Of a stretch of DNA of 56,343 nt, positions 1-8,562 are shown in pieces. The stretch spans positions 1 to 56,343 of the forward strand of contig CALVAQ010000011.1 of NCBI GenBank assembly GCA_944325595.1, read 5' to 3'. The first letter of the stretch is position 1. Every line of letters begins with the position of its first letter. The notes beneath the pieces were generated by a model. That model saw nothing but the letters and a program-made list of their open reading frames with translations, had not been told where the DNA came from and searched no databases. The position numbers and the translations under genes were made by a program. The stretch comes from Candidatus Gastranaerophilales bacterium (GTDB lineage: Bacteria; Cyanobacteriota; Vampirovibrionia; Gastranaerophilales; Gastranaerophilaceae).

Positions 1-1322
1 CCAAAAACGGTGTAGAGTACCTTCTTGCCGGTGATGAAGTCAAACTCCACGGCGAAGTTGCATATGAAAAATCGGCAAAAGAAGCACAGGCTCAATGGGC
101 AGAAGAAAAAAGACAAAAAGATGTTAAAACCGCATCTGCAACTATTGATAAAGTATCAATAGAAGAGGGCATCGATCGTTCTGTAACAAACAGACGGGAA
201 GCTGCCGAGTGGCATGCTCCGCTTGAGGCTCCGGCTGTTGATGTTGATTGGTCAAAATACAAAAACAACGGATTTCTTGATATGGCTGCTCAAAAAGCAG
301 GATACGAAAAAACAGAATGTCCTGCATATTATCAAGACAAGGATGGTCAGTACTACAAATGGAATCTTCTGACAAATAATTTTGAACCGCTTTGGGCAGA
401 TGCCGTATATCCTGACGGCAGTTATGAAAGGGATATAAAAGATCCGGCTGCTAATAATCAGCTGATGGTTCGTGATGTATATGACTTTGACAACAATTTA
501 ATTAAACGCTATCAGGTAAATGATGACGGAACAATATATGAATATGAAAACGGAAATGCTTTTGATGAAACGAAATTAAAAGACAAAGACGGAAATCTTA
601 TTCACGATTATACTCCTGAAATCAAAGCAAGAGAACATGCAGAAGCTCTGGCTAAAGGTGATAGCGAGGCAATTGCACAAGAAGCACAAAATTTGGGCTA
701 CAGAAAAACTGATCATTCAGGAACATATTATGATGAAGAAACAAAAACTTATTATCGCTGGGATAACGCTGAACAAAAATTCGTTAAGCTTGATGCGGAT
801 TTAGTTCGAAGTGACGGTACATATATAAAAGACGGAATACATTACCTCAATGACGGAACATATATTAAAGATAATGTACAATATTATAAAGATGGTACTT
901 ATCAAAAAGGTACAGATTTATACTCAGCTACAGGTCAGAATTTGACACAGGCTGCTTCTGATTTGGCACCTAGATCCGACTTGAAATCTTCTGATGGAAA
1001 GAAATTAAGTATTGAAGAAAAAGAGGCGATGACCGCTAATAATCATGAGCTTTTGGATAAGATTGCAGCAGGTGATAATATTGACTTTAATGCACAAGTT
1101 TTGATTAGTTCCAGCAGCGGCTTTGGAAGTAACAGAGTAATATTCAAAGCTGTAATGAATGCGGCTAATGATGTTTCTTATTTTGAAAAACTTGATGAAA
1201 AATTGAAAGAAGCAGGAACAAGCATACGAGATTTAATCCATGATGAATATTTTGGACAAAGGGCTTATATATTCCAAGATAACAAATACTATAAGGAATT
1301 TTTGGAAAAAACCTCTAATTAA
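1..1322 (+). CDS. Repeat-containing hypothetical protein, 5' end outside the window
   Basis: The reading frame is open from base 3 of the window to the stop at 1320-1322, so this is the C-terminal ~439 residues of a longer protein; the first internal Met (282) has no good ribosome binding site and is not taken as the start. A module is present twice: an aromatic-rich stretch of the type GYxKT...YYxxxxxxYYxWxxxxxxFxxL followed by (S/D)DG(S/T)Y, near codons ~100-135 and ~235-270. The second copy is followed by short DGTYIKD-like repeats (DGTYIKD, NDGTYIKD, KDGTYQK). The part before codon 90 is charged and Glu/Lys-rich. The last ~110 residues are non-repetitive and end FLEKTSN. No enzyme motif or family was recognised. 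Tyr-rich tandem repeats of this kind suggest a structural or surface role, which is inference. It ends just before a strong shared terminator. Confidence 0.75.
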   Translation, partial: KNGVEYLLAGDEVKLHGEVAYEKSAKEAQAQWAEEKRQKDVKTASATIDKVSIEEGIDRSVTNRREAAEWHAPLEAPAVDVDWSKYKNNGFLDMAAQKAGYEKTECPAYYQDKDGQYYKWNLLTNNFEPLWADAVYPDGSYERDIKDPAANNQLMVRDVYDFDNNLIKRYQVNDDGTIYEYENGNAFDETKLKDKDGNLIHDYTPEIKAREHAEALAKGDSEAIAQEAQNLGYRKTDHSGTYYDEETKTYYRWDNAEQKFVKLDADLVRSDGTYIKDGIHYLNDGTYIKDNVQYYKDGTYQKGTDLYSATGQNLTQAASDLAPRSDLKSSDGKKLSIEEKEAMTANNHELLDKIAAGDNIDFNAQVLISSSSGFGSNRVIFKAVMNAANDVSYFEKLDEKLKEAGTSIRDLIHDEYFGQRAYIFQDNKYYKEFLEKTSN

Positions 1323-1332
1323 TGATTAAACA

Positions 1333-1369
1333 AAAAAATAGAGCGGGTGATTCACCCGCTCTATTTTTT
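1333..1369. terminator. Bidirectional intrinsic terminator
   Basis: The hairpin arm TAGAGCGGGTGA pairs with TTCACCCGCTCTA. An A-run lies on the left and a T-run on the right, so it can terminate both the rightward repeat-protein gene and the leftward pgi operon that converge here. Confidence 0.9.
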
Positions 1370-1382
1370 CTTGTTATTCAGT

Positions 1383-2684
1383 TTATTTTGAAATTCTTCC
1401 CGGAACAACGACTCCGCCTTTGAGATTCTTTTTGTAGAATTCAACATGCGGCTGCAATACGCTGTCCAGAACTTCAGGAAACGCTGTGTTTGTCATAATT
1501 TTTTCAACAATTTCCTGATAAACCGTAGCAAACGCTCTCAGTTGTGTCATAGCACCTGCTGCTGACGGTGTGAGTCCCATACCTCTTGTTTTTATGTGTT
1601 CAACAAAAGTAGCACCGGTTACTTCATAGGATTTTGACAGTGCTCCTATATAAGCATCTGCATTTTCTTTGCAAACGCCGTTGTCAACAGGAACAGTGAG
1701 TGCAAAAACGAGCTTGTTTGCCGGATTAAAGTGAGCTTCTGCACTGTGGTGCATAGCATCCGGAACTTTTGCAACCTGTTTGAGGGTGTCTTTTACTGAC
1801 TCGTTTTGCATTTGTGCATGCCAGTATACAGTGTTTTCAAAAATTGCTCCCATATACTGATGAACAGAAGCGGCAATACCGCCGAGTTTTGCATCTGCCC
1901 AGAAGATACCTTCTTTGAGAGCATCATTGATTTCTAAATCAGATGACAGAGAAAGTGCTGACATTTCTTGAGCTGATTCGAGCATTGCTTTCATATCTTC
2001 TTTTTTCATACCCGCATATGCCAGTGTGAACAATGCATGGTCATCAAAAGCGGAAAATCTGCCGCCGACATCATCGTGAATGAACAAATCGCCGAGCCAG
2101 TTGTTTTCGATTGATGTTCTTCTGAGTTCACTTTTTTCCTGATTTGCATCTGTTACTGCAATAAAATGTTTGTTTGCGGCAATTTTTGCATCTTCTTCCG
2201 ATTTGCCCTGTGCTTTGTATGCATCTATGAGCATATCAAGAACTCTCAAAAAGCCGTCTTTTGTTTCAAAAGTCGAGCCTGATTTTGATGCAATCATAAA
2301 GTTTGATTTTGTGACATCATTGCCGAGTCTGTACAAAAATCTTTCGAGACTTGCAGAGTCAACATCCGAATAAAACTCAACAGCATCATGTCTGATATTG
2401 AGACCGTTGATTGAAAGCATGTGTTCAACAGTGTGTTTTGAACCGCCGATACCCATCACGCTCAATTTTTCAGCATTCGTGCTGTTTTTGAGCTTTTGGG
2501 CGAGGTCGTATATTTCGTCTACTCTTTTAAGTTGTTCCTGCGGTAAATTTACCCAGTTTAAAAACTGTCCGGGTTTGTTTGCTCTTTTTGAGAATTCGTT
2601 TACAAATTCTGAAACTTTTGAAGTGTATTTTGAAAAATCAACACCGGAAAAGTTTGTCATAATGTCGGAATTTTTTGTTAACAC
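1383..2684 (-). CDS. pgi: Glucose-6-phosphate isomerase
   Basis: Interconverts glucose-6-phosphate and fructose-6-phosphate in glycolysis and gluconeogenesis (cytoplasm). The first SIS domain carries GIGGSKHTVEHML (~residues 78-90) and SKSGSTFETK (~133-142), the phosphate-binding and signature segments of the family. The segment with HQYMGAIFENTVYWHAQ near residue 275 belongs to the second domain. At 433 residues it is at the short end for the family. The start is a GTG at 2684-2682, chosen because AAGGAG lies 7 nt upstream; an in-frame ATG nine codons on has no such site. It is the second gene of a two-gene unit, 31 nt after the small ORF at 2716-2919. The family assignment is firm; exact substrate specificity is taken from the family. 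Confidence 0.85.
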   Translation of the reverse strand: MLTKNSDIMTNFSGVDFSKYTSKVSEFVNEFSKRANKPGQFLNWVNLPQEQLKRVDEIYDLAQKLKNSTNAEKLSVMGIGGSKHTVEHMLSINGLNIRHDAVEFYSDVDSASLERFLYRLGNDVTKSNFMIASKSGSTFETKDGFLRVLDMLIDAYKAQGKSEEDAKIAANKHFIAVTDANQEKSELRRTSIENNWLGDLFIHDDVGGRFSAFDDHALFTLAYAGMKKEDMKAMLESAQEMSALSLSSDLEINDALKEGIFWADAKLGGIAASVHQYMGAIFENTVYWHAQMQNESVKDTLKQVAKVPDAMHHSAEAHFNPANKLVFALTVPVDNGVCKENADAYIGALSKSYEVTGATFVEHIKTRGMGLTPSAAGAMTQLRAFATVYQEIVEKIMTNTAFPEVLDSVLQPHVEFYKKNLKGGVVVPGRISK

Positions 2685-2715
2685 CGTTTTTCTCCTTTTT
2701 ATTTATCTGACAAAT

Positions 2716-2919
2716 TTAATCACTTTCTGCAACTACATCGGTGAGAAGCTCTCCGTAACTGTTAAAATGACCGGAGGTTTCTTCAATAATGTATTTCAAG
2801 TCGGGTTTGCCTTCTATTGCCTGCTGTGCACAGTCAAAGGCTTCTTCCAAATCTTTAAATTCTTTTACGAGGGTTTTTGTGAGGTCAGCTCCTCTTTTTT
2901 GTGTGTAAACTTGAAACAT
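2716..2919 (-). CDS. Small acidic conserved-looking protein, unknown function
   Basis: 67 residues, starting MFQVYTQKRG and ending DVVAESD. AAGGAG sits 7 nt before the ATG, and the gene is followed after 31 nt by pgi, so the two are probably co-transcribed. The composition is soluble, mixed charge, with no membrane segment and a single Cys. The DLEEAFDCAQQAIEGKPDL segment is likely an amphipathic helix. No family was recognised. The good Shine-Dalgarno and tight spacing make it a real gene rather than chance. Confidence 0.7.
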   Translation of the reverse strand: MFQVYTQKRGADLTKTLVKEFKDLEEAFDCAQQAIEGKPDLKYIIEETSGHFNSYGELLTDVVAESD

Positions 2920-3067
2920 AAGCTAACTCCTTTTCTTTCTGATTTTATAATATTACAAAAGAAACAAAAATTCTTTAGAAATTAAAAAGATATTAAGATT
3001 AAAATAAGCCAAAATATTGATGATAAAATAAAATCAGTAAGTCTGGATTTTTACAGAGGAAATAACT

Positions 3068-3766
3068 ATGCTGAAATATTTGATAGCAATAATTGCCGTA
3101 TTTGTTTTTGCTCAGCCGCAGGCTTTTTCTGCCGATATGGAGCAGATTGAAAAAGAACAAACAATACAGCAGCGTATTGATGAAATTGGTACAAAAATTC
3201 TTAACGCAAACAGGATTGATAAAAGAATAGTTTTTGCTTATGACAAAGCAGAGAAAAAAGCGGCATTGAAACTTGATCCGGCAATAACTTCAAGACAGGT
3301 TATTCTCTATGACGGTGATTACAAATATATAGAAAACGATGATGAGATGGCTGCATATCTTGCGAGAAAAATTCTTCTTGCATTCAAGTCATACGAGAGT
3401 ATTTTTAACGGCTATATGGGTGCATTCAGAATAAAAGTCGCACCAAAAAAGTTTGAACTCGTTGCAGACAAAAGAGCCGTGGATTTTATGGTCAATGCGG
3501 GATATCATCCGGTAGGCTTGATTACCCTCATTCAAAAAAGCTGTCCGCAAAAAAGGTTTGACAGATTTTCGAGCAAAAATCTGACTTCAAAAAGACTTGC
3601 ACATATCTATGAATATATTTACACAAAATATCCTTATTACCTTCAAAACAATCCTTATTTTGAAAGCGAACACTATCAAAACTTTTTGTTGAGCTCTATA
3701 GAAAACAGAAGAATGTTTGAACTCAAAGTGAAAACCGGTTCAAAGGAAAAAATTGACTATGAATAG
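3068..3766 (+). CDS. Exported M48-like protein lacking the HExxH zinc motif
   Basis: 232 residues with a cleavable signal peptide (hydrophobic residues 4-20, AFSA cleavage region). The middle follows the plan of M48 peptidases: where an M48 protein has (E/D)DELAxxLAHExxH, this one reads NDDEMAAYLARKI (~residues 96-108). The later ELVADKRAVDFMVNAGY (~137-153) matches the ExxAD...xxxxxAGY segment that supplies the third zinc ligand in active members. The two zinc His and the catalytic Glu are absent, so if the similarity is right this is an inactive periplasmic pseudo-peptidase, perhaps a binding or assembly factor. AGAGGA precedes the ATG. It overlaps the next exported-protein gene by 8 nt, so the two are translationally coupled. 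Confidence 0.6.
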   Translation: MLKYLIAIIAVFVFAQPQAFSADMEQIEKEQTIQQRIDEIGTKILNANRIDKRIVFAYDKAEKKAALKLDPAITSRQVILYDGDYKYIENDDEMAAYLARKILLAFKSYESIFNGYMGAFRIKVAPKKFELVADKRAVDFMVNAGYHPVGLITLIQKSCPQKRFDRFSSKNLTSKRLAHIYEYIYTKYPYYLQNNPYFESEHYQNFLLSSIENRRMFELKVKTGSKEKIDYE

Positions 3767-4328
3767 AATAATTTTTACAGCCATGTTTTTTTGTCTTTCT
3801 CTGATGCCGGCATGTTCGGCAGAGCTTGTCAGAGACAATCTTGTTGATTCAACTTTGCAGGGAAAAGCTATAGAAAAACCGCCGGTAAAAAATGTATACA
3901 ATTTTGAAAGTGTAAAACGTATCCCTATAGAGCTTTCGGTTATTTCTGATATAGGTTCCGAGCAGGATATAACAGAAGGACAGACAATTGTTTTCCGTTC
4001 ATTGAATGATGTCTGGTACAACAAAAAATGTATTGTCAAAAAAGACGATTTCGTAAAAGCAAAAGTCGAAACTATTATAACGAGCGGGATGAACGGTATT
4101 CCTGCCAGTATAATATTTGATGATTTTCAATTTGATAATATTGAGGAAGATAAACTTCAAGACAGTTATGAAAAATTCGGTCAGGACAGGAGTCTTTGGG
4201 TTTATCCTCTAAAGTGGGCACTGACATTTCTGCCGCCCACAGGAACGCTGACAAATTTTATCAAAGGCGGGCATGCAAAGCTAAAGACACATGAAGTGAT
4301 TACGGTATATTATTATCCCGAGTGGTAA
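3759..4328 (+). CDS. Exported protein of unknown function
   Basis: About 189 residues from the ATG at 3759, which overlaps the end of the M48-like gene; an alternative TTG start two codons upstream is possible, since AAAGGA lies 5 nt before the TTG and 11 nt before the ATG. Signal peptide: residues 1-17 are hydrophobic, then ACSAE; cleavage after CSA is more likely than lipidation because the MPAC context is a poor lipobox. The mature part has an early SVKRIPIELSV strand pattern and a later segment LWVYPLKWALTFLPPTGTLTNF that could associate with membrane. It ends VITVYYYPEW. No family was recognised. Coupling to the preceding gene suggests a shared periplasmic job. Confidence 0.65.
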   Translation: MNRIIFTAMFFCLSLMPACSAELVRDNLVDSTLQGKAIEKPPVKNVYNFESVKRIPIELSVISDIGSEQDITEGQTIVFRSLNDVWYNKKCIVKKDDFVKAKVETIITSGMNGIPASIIFDDFQFDNIEEDKLQDSYEKFGQDRSLWVYPLKWALTFLPPTGTLTNFIKGGHAKLKTHEVITVYYYPEW

Positions 4329-6062
4329 TTATTTTTCTTGCAGAAATTTTTTGTAAGCTTCTATATTCAGCGGTTTGCCTGTAAATCGTTTTATTGTTTC
4401 ATTCTCACTGTATAAAGAGCCTGTTTGGAAAAGTTTTTTTATATATGCTGCAGTATTTTTGTTTTTTGTGAGAGGTCCGAGTTCTTTGACCATTGAATCA
4501 TACAACTGCAGTCCGATAATTTCCGCTCTAAGGTAATTCTGGTAATATGCAGGATGTGATAAAAAATGCATAACATTGCACCAGTCATTGTTCAGGGGTT
4601 CGGGCGGATTTTTCTTCATATATTTTTTATTCAATTTGTACCAGAGTTTTTTTAGGTTTCTGTCCGGATTTTCATACATTGCTTTTTCAAATTTGAAATA
4701 AAAAACTATGTTTTGTACATAATTTGCGGCGGATTTTTTGTCGTATTCTTTGAGTTCTTGTGCCAGTTTTTCAGAAATACCGAGTTTTTGCGGAAGAACA
4801 GATTCTTTTATATAAATATGCTGCATCATTTTTGCCACGGCTTCTGTCATTGCTTTTGATGCGGGCTGCCTGCAAAGATAAGGTATCTTGTCGGAAATTC
4901 CGAGTTCGTATACTGCGTGTCCCAGTTCGTGGCAAAGTGTTTCTATGTCAAAAGCGGATTTGTTCAGGTTTGCGAGTATTCTTACGTCTCTGTTCGTATC
5001 TACGCCAAAGCTGAATCCTGCATGGGCATTTTTGTTTTCTCTCGGAAATAAATCCATTGTAATAGGAAGTTTATCTATATCCCAGCCCATATCTTTGTAT
5101 ATTGATTTAGCAATTTCAACCGGAGTATTTTTGTCTTTTATATACTTGTCGAGTTTGTTTAGCGGATTGCCGCTGATTTTGTATTGATAATGCCAGGGTT
5201 CAAGATGTTCTGTTTTGAAAATTTTCTTTAGTTCGGCATCCGTTGCTTTTCTGTTTTGAAGAGCTGTTTTCTCCGCAATTTCAGATAACTCGTCAAAGAG
5301 CTCTTCAACCTGTTTTGCTTTTACTCCGAAAGAGCTATATAACTTGTATTCAAAATAATTGTTGAAACCTTCTTTTCTTGCCAGCTCATTTCTTCTCTTT
5401 ACGAGTTTTATCATGTCATCTGCAATAAAATCGCCTTGTTTTACAAGAGCATTGTATGCTTTTTGCCGTTCCTGTTCGTTTGTACTCATTTCAAGAATTT
5501 TTTGAAGGGCCTGTTTTGTGGTTTTTTGTCCGTCCAATTCAAAATGGTAAGAATTGTATTTTGAGGAAATTTGATTTGTCATTTTACTTAAATTTTCCTC
5601 GGTTTTGTCAAACCACAGTTCCTGATTGAAGTTGTTGATAAGTTCTGCAAACTGTTCTTTTAGCAGCGGGTTTTTTATTTCTTTTTTTTGTATTGACTTT
5701 AGCCGTTTGTATTCGGATTTATCCTGATATATTGTGTCATATTGTTTTAGTGCTCTATTGTATTTTTCAAGATTTTCTTTTGAACCGTTCAAATAAAAAT
5801 CCCATGCGGCTTTGTTTATTTCTGTTTCTTTTTTGTGCAGTTTGCGGCTTAACTCTTGCCTGAATTGAAGAAAATCAGCTTCTTCTTTGTTGTAATTTTT
5901 TATATTTTTTTTGTTTATGCCAAAAGAAATTTGATTGGACAAAATTTTTCTGCCCGAATAAGCCATTGGCTCATTGGACCTGTTTGCGGCTTTTTGTTTT
6001 TTAGAATAGTTGTTATTTGTAATATGATATTGCGGAATCGGACAGTTTATTTTCAAAATCAT
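4329..6062 (-). CDS. M3/M2-type zinc metallopeptidase (oligopeptidase)
   Basis: 577 residues. The zinc-binding motif CHELGHAVYE lies near residue 377-385, and MTEAVAKMM about 25 residues later supplies the likely third ligand Glu, the gluzincin arrangement of M3 oligopeptidases and M2 peptidases. Upstream, RRNELARKEGFNNYFEY (~residue 225-240) matches the helical segment preceding the catalytic domain in these families. No ordinary signal peptide is present. The N-terminus (MILKINCPIPQYHITNNN) is polar and ends in an ISFG element before the first long helix, which looks lineage-specific. AGGAG is 6 nt before the ATG. Likely role: cytoplasmic digestion of short peptides. I cannot decide between M3 and M2 by eye. 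Confidence 0.75.
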   Translation of the reverse strand: MILKINCPIPQYHITNNNYSKKQKAANRSNEPMAYSGRKILSNQISFGINKKNIKNYNKEEADFLQFRQELSRKLHKKETEINKAAWDFYLNGSKENLEKYNRALKQYDTIYQDKSEYKRLKSIQKKEIKNPLLKEQFAELINNFNQELWFDKTEENLSKMTNQISSKYNSYHFELDGQKTTKQALQKILEMSTNEQERQKAYNALVKQGDFIADDMIKLVKRRNELARKEGFNNYFEYKLYSSFGVKAKQVEELFDELSEIAEKTALQNRKATDAELKKIFKTEHLEPWHYQYKISGNPLNKLDKYIKDKNTPVEIAKSIYKDMGWDIDKLPITMDLFPRENKNAHAGFSFGVDTNRDVRILANLNKSAFDIETLCHELGHAVYELGISDKIPYLCRQPASKAMTEAVAKMMQHIYIKESVLPQKLGISEKLAQELKEYDKKSAANYVQNIVFYFKFEKAMYENPDRNLKKLWYKLNKKYMKKNPPEPLNNDWCNVMHFLSHPAYYQNYLRAEIIGLQLYDSMVKELGPLTKNKNTAAYIKKLFQTGSLYSENETIKRFTGKPLNIEAYKKFLQEK

Positions 6063-6139
6063 ATTTCTCTCCTGATTACGGGAGATAACGCATCAGATTA
6101 ATTTTTTTTGCCAATTAAAAAGCGTTTGTAAAAGAATAT

Positions 6140-7459
6140 TTACAACAAAAGCTGTGTTCCCAGCATCAATCTGTGAGAGTCAACAGCGTTTTCGTTTTGA
6201 CAGTATATGTAGTTGAATATCAACTTTAATGCCTGTCCTTTCAGATAGTAGTTAGAGCCAATTGTATATTCACGTCTGGTATTGTCGGCAATATTTCTGT
6301 CCGGATCAAACTGGTCATATCTTGCAAGCAGTTCGATTTTTTTTGTCAGAAAATAACCGGCGGTTGCAAAAAAACCTTGAGCCCTGTTGTTTGTTAATCC
6401 TGCCCTTCCGTTTGAACCGTTTGCTCTGGCATATTCTGCTTTTACCCAAAATCTTTTGTAATCGTATCCGACATAAGCACCGGAGACAAAGTAGTCGGTG
6501 CCGTGTTTTTCTCCGGAGGACAATCCGCCTCCTGTAATCAGCCTTCCGTATTTTCCGTCTGTTTTTCCCAATGGTTTTATGTTTAGCCAGACATTGGCTT
6601 CATGACCGGGGAAAAATGATGTAAAGCTTGTTGATGAACTGTAAATACCGGCATCATAGTCTACAAGATTATAGTCACCCCTGACTCTCACACCGAATTT
6701 TCTGACGTTGGAAAAATTTCTTGCTATTTGTGAACGGTTTACAAACGAGAGTGTATACGGAGACTGATTGCCCTCCATTCCGACCCCGACACGGGAATTT
6801 CCAACGAGAATGCTTGTGTTTTTTATGCGGTGTGTCTCGACATATAAATCCTGAAAGAGTGAACCCATATACGGTGCATTTTTTCTTTGCAAAGGATCTA
6901 GCATTATGCGAAAATCTTCTTTTCCTCCTTTGAATGTTCCGTCAATAAGAACATTTACAAGATTCATATCAAAGGCTTCTGTTGAACTTCCTTTTTCCGG
7001 AATTGTTTCAGAAAAATTCATTTGATATGCCGACCAGAGGTGCAGTTTTTCGACAGGTCCTTTTTCAAAATTGAACGTTAATTTATCTTTGAGAAGCTGA
7101 GATGGCACATTTGTTTTTTCAATTTCCAGATTGTAGATATCTTTTGCTGTTTTTGACAGAACATTGTACAAGAAAAAATGTCCGGAAGAATCTATTTGTG
7201 ATTCTTGATTTGAAGAAAAATCCGGAGATTTTTTCGGTGCTTGAATCAGCGGAGCAAAACGATGTTTTCTTTTTTTATAAATTTCTTCGTCCTCATCAGA
7301 AACGGGATTGTCATCCTCCTCCTGTCCGCTCAAAACCGTTTCAAAAGATTCGTCCGTAGTCAAATCAAGCGAAATATACTCTTGTGCTTGAGCAAAAGCA
7401 GGGACAAGAGAAATTCCGGCTGAAATTATAAAAACTAAAAACAGTCTAATCTTTTTCAC
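6140..7459 (-). CDS. Outer-membrane porin, phosphate-selective porin O/P type
   Basis: 439 residues. Signal peptide ending AFAQA, then an acidic stretch (EEDDNPVSDEDEEIYKKRKH) and a barrel made of alternating polar/hydrophobic strands. The C-terminal region reads as in the porin O/P family: ARYDQFDPDRN (~residues 375-385), then TIGSNYYLKGQALKLIFNY and a final strand LMLGTQLLL. The start is GTG at 7459-7457: stops lie just upstream in frame and the signal peptide begins there, but no ribosome binding site is visible and a TATAAT box ends only 9 nt upstream, so the mRNA may be nearly leaderless. Substrate is unknown; similarity to phosphate porins does not prove phosphate transport. Confidence 0.8.
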   Translation of the reverse strand: MKKIRLFLVFIISAGISLVPAFAQAQEYISLDLTTDESFETVLSGQEEDDNPVSDEDEEIYKKRKHRFAPLIQAPKKSPDFSSNQESQIDSSGHFFLYNVLSKTAKDIYNLEIEKTNVPSQLLKDKLTFNFEKGPVEKLHLWSAYQMNFSETIPEKGSSTEAFDMNLVNVLIDGTFKGGKEDFRIMLDPLQRKNAPYMGSLFQDLYVETHRIKNTSILVGNSRVGVGMEGNQSPYTLSFVNRSQIARNFSNVRKFGVRVRGDYNLVDYDAGIYSSSTSFTSFFPGHEANVWLNIKPLGKTDGKYGRLITGGGLSSGEKHGTDYFVSGAYVGYDYKRFWVKAEYARANGSNGRAGLTNNRAQGFFATAGYFLTKKIELLARYDQFDPDRNIADNTRREYTIGSNYYLKGQALKLIFNYIYCQNENAVDSHRLMLGTQLLL

Positions 7460-7468
7460 GGTTATACT

Positions 7469-7474
7469 ATTATA
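7469..7474 (-). promoter_or_regulatory. -10 box (TATAAT) of the porin gene
   Basis: TATAAT on the minus strand, 9 nt before the GTG start. No convincing -35 element was found at 16-18 nt. It belongs to the group of start-proximal -10 boxes discussed in the findings. Confidence 0.5.
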
Positions 7475-7503
7475 GCGTAAGCATTTTTTCTGAACAGAGA
7501 TTT

Positions 7504-7941
7504 TTATAAAAGCTCATTCGGTATAGCATATAAAACTGTTTCGCAAAGGTCAAAACTGTAATGACCGAGCCTGAACGTATAATCTTTGAGGTTCTCGTGC
7601 AGGAATAACGGGATATCAACAAAATCATCATTTGAGTGATAGATAGAAACAGCCAGCTGCGGTCTATCCTGTTGTATTGTTTTTAGTCCTCCTTTTAGTG
7701 CCGGCAGTTCCGAGCCTTCTATATCCATTTTGATAAAGTCTATTTTTTCAATATTTTCTTTTTGTTTTGTTTCATCAATTGTTGTTGTGTCTATTTTTAC
7801 AACAACTTCTGTGCTTCTCAGCTGATTTCCTTCTTTTGTCCCTCTAATTCGAGAACCTGCCTTAGCTGTAGTATTTTCACAAAATTCTATTTCTCTTGAA
7901 TCTAAATAGTAAAAATTATGAATGCTATATAGATTCTTTTC
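7504..7941 (-). pseudogene. FkbM-family methyltransferase, C-terminal fragment
   Basis: The frame is open from a stop at 7944-7942 down to the TAA at 7504, about 145 codons. It carries the second half of an FkbM methyltransferase: a segment ending in IEFCENTTAKAGSRI (strand and turn before the last SAM-fold strands), VVVKIDTTTIDE, then the diagnostic IDFIKMDIEGSELPALKGG. The N-terminal SAM-binding half and a start codon with a ribosome binding site are missing. The homology stops around 7920, exactly where the opposite-strand glycosyltransferase fragment begins. FkbM enzymes methylate sugars or amino sugars of glycans, so this is debris of a surface-glycan locus. Confidence 0.75.
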
Positions 7942-8186
7942 TTAAAAACAGAATAAATCATATACTGTTCTGGTATTCGAGTTTGGATTTTTCACAAAAA
8001 AGATATTATTACTATGAAATGAAAAAAATCTTTAAATATATTCTGCAAAAATATGGAAAAAAGATTATAGAGAAAAATACACACTTAAAAAGAGTATACG
8101 GGATAATTAAATATCCGTATTATATTGAAAAGCTGTTATACAGATTTACATTATTGCGTGTTCTTGCAAATACTTATTTTATCTAA
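7896..8186 (+). pseudogene. Glycosyltransferase C-terminal remnant, copy 1
   Basis: An open stretch of 96 codons beginning at a TTG without a ribosome binding site. It contains ILFWYSSLDFSQKRYYYYEM and GIIKYPYYIEKLLYRFTLLR. The Tyr/Lys/Phe-rich C-terminal tail resembles the ends of family-2-like glycosyltransferases in low-GC bacteria, but no catalytic part (DxD, GT-A core) is present. The adjacent region 8194-8430 encodes a second, decayed version of the same tail, which supports descent from a duplicated gene. Glycosyltransferase identity is inference; the internal homology of the two copies is visible directly. Confidence 0.5.
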
Positions 8187-8193
8187 TGCGGAA

Positions 8194-8430
8194 AACAGAA
8201 CCAAATCTATGATTCACTGGTACAGTTATGTAAAAGACAAATATAAAAATTTTTATTTTAATAGCTTAAAAAACAACTAATGCAGGTTCAAAAAATACGG
8301 CTGGCAGGTTTTTAAAGACTGCTGCTGTTATCTCAGAGCAAGGGATATAATAAAGTATCCGTATACTATAGCAATGATTTTGTATAAAATCAGGCTGTTT
8401 AGGCTCCTTTTTCCTTTGTATTTTATATGA
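8194..8430 (+). pseudogene. Glycosyltransferase C-terminal remnant, copy 2 (in-frame stop)
   Basis: In frame from 8194 to the TGA at 8428-8430 with an internal TAA at 8278-8280. The translation contains IHWYSYVKDKYKNFYF and, after the stop, DIIKYPYTIAMILYKIRLFR, parallel to ILFWYSSLDF... and GIIKYPYYIEKLLYRFTLLR of copy 1, ending PLYFI against NTYFI. It has no start, no catalytic domain and an interrupted frame: a dead tandem duplicate. The rest of this interval up to the hydrogenase terminator (8431-8521) holds nothing I can name. Confidence 0.55.
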
Positions 8431-8521
8431 TTTTTGAATGAACGGGAGACTTCTTTACAAAAAGATTATTTTTTAGAGCGGATATACATCCGACGAATGT
8501 TTTCTAATAAATACACATATG

Positions 8522-8557
8522 AAAAAAGACCTCTCATTTTTTGAGAGGTCTTTTTTT
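8522..8557 (-). terminator. Intrinsic terminator of the hydrogenase operon
   Basis: A perfect stem GACCTCTCA/TGAGAGGTC with a T5 loop and flanking A- and T-runs. It lies 5 nt after the hydrogenase stop codon and can work in both directions. Confidence 0.9.
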
Positions 8558-8562
8558 ATTTG

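Noticed and set aside
3759..4328. Lipoprotein signal (C at the end of the hydrophobic stretch)
   Set aside because: MPAC is a poor lipobox and CSA/E gives a better ordinary cleavage site.
8194..8430. Real small gene after the glycosyltransferase tail
   Set aside because: An in-frame stop at 8278 and no start site; homology to the neighbouring copy shows it is a decayed duplicate.
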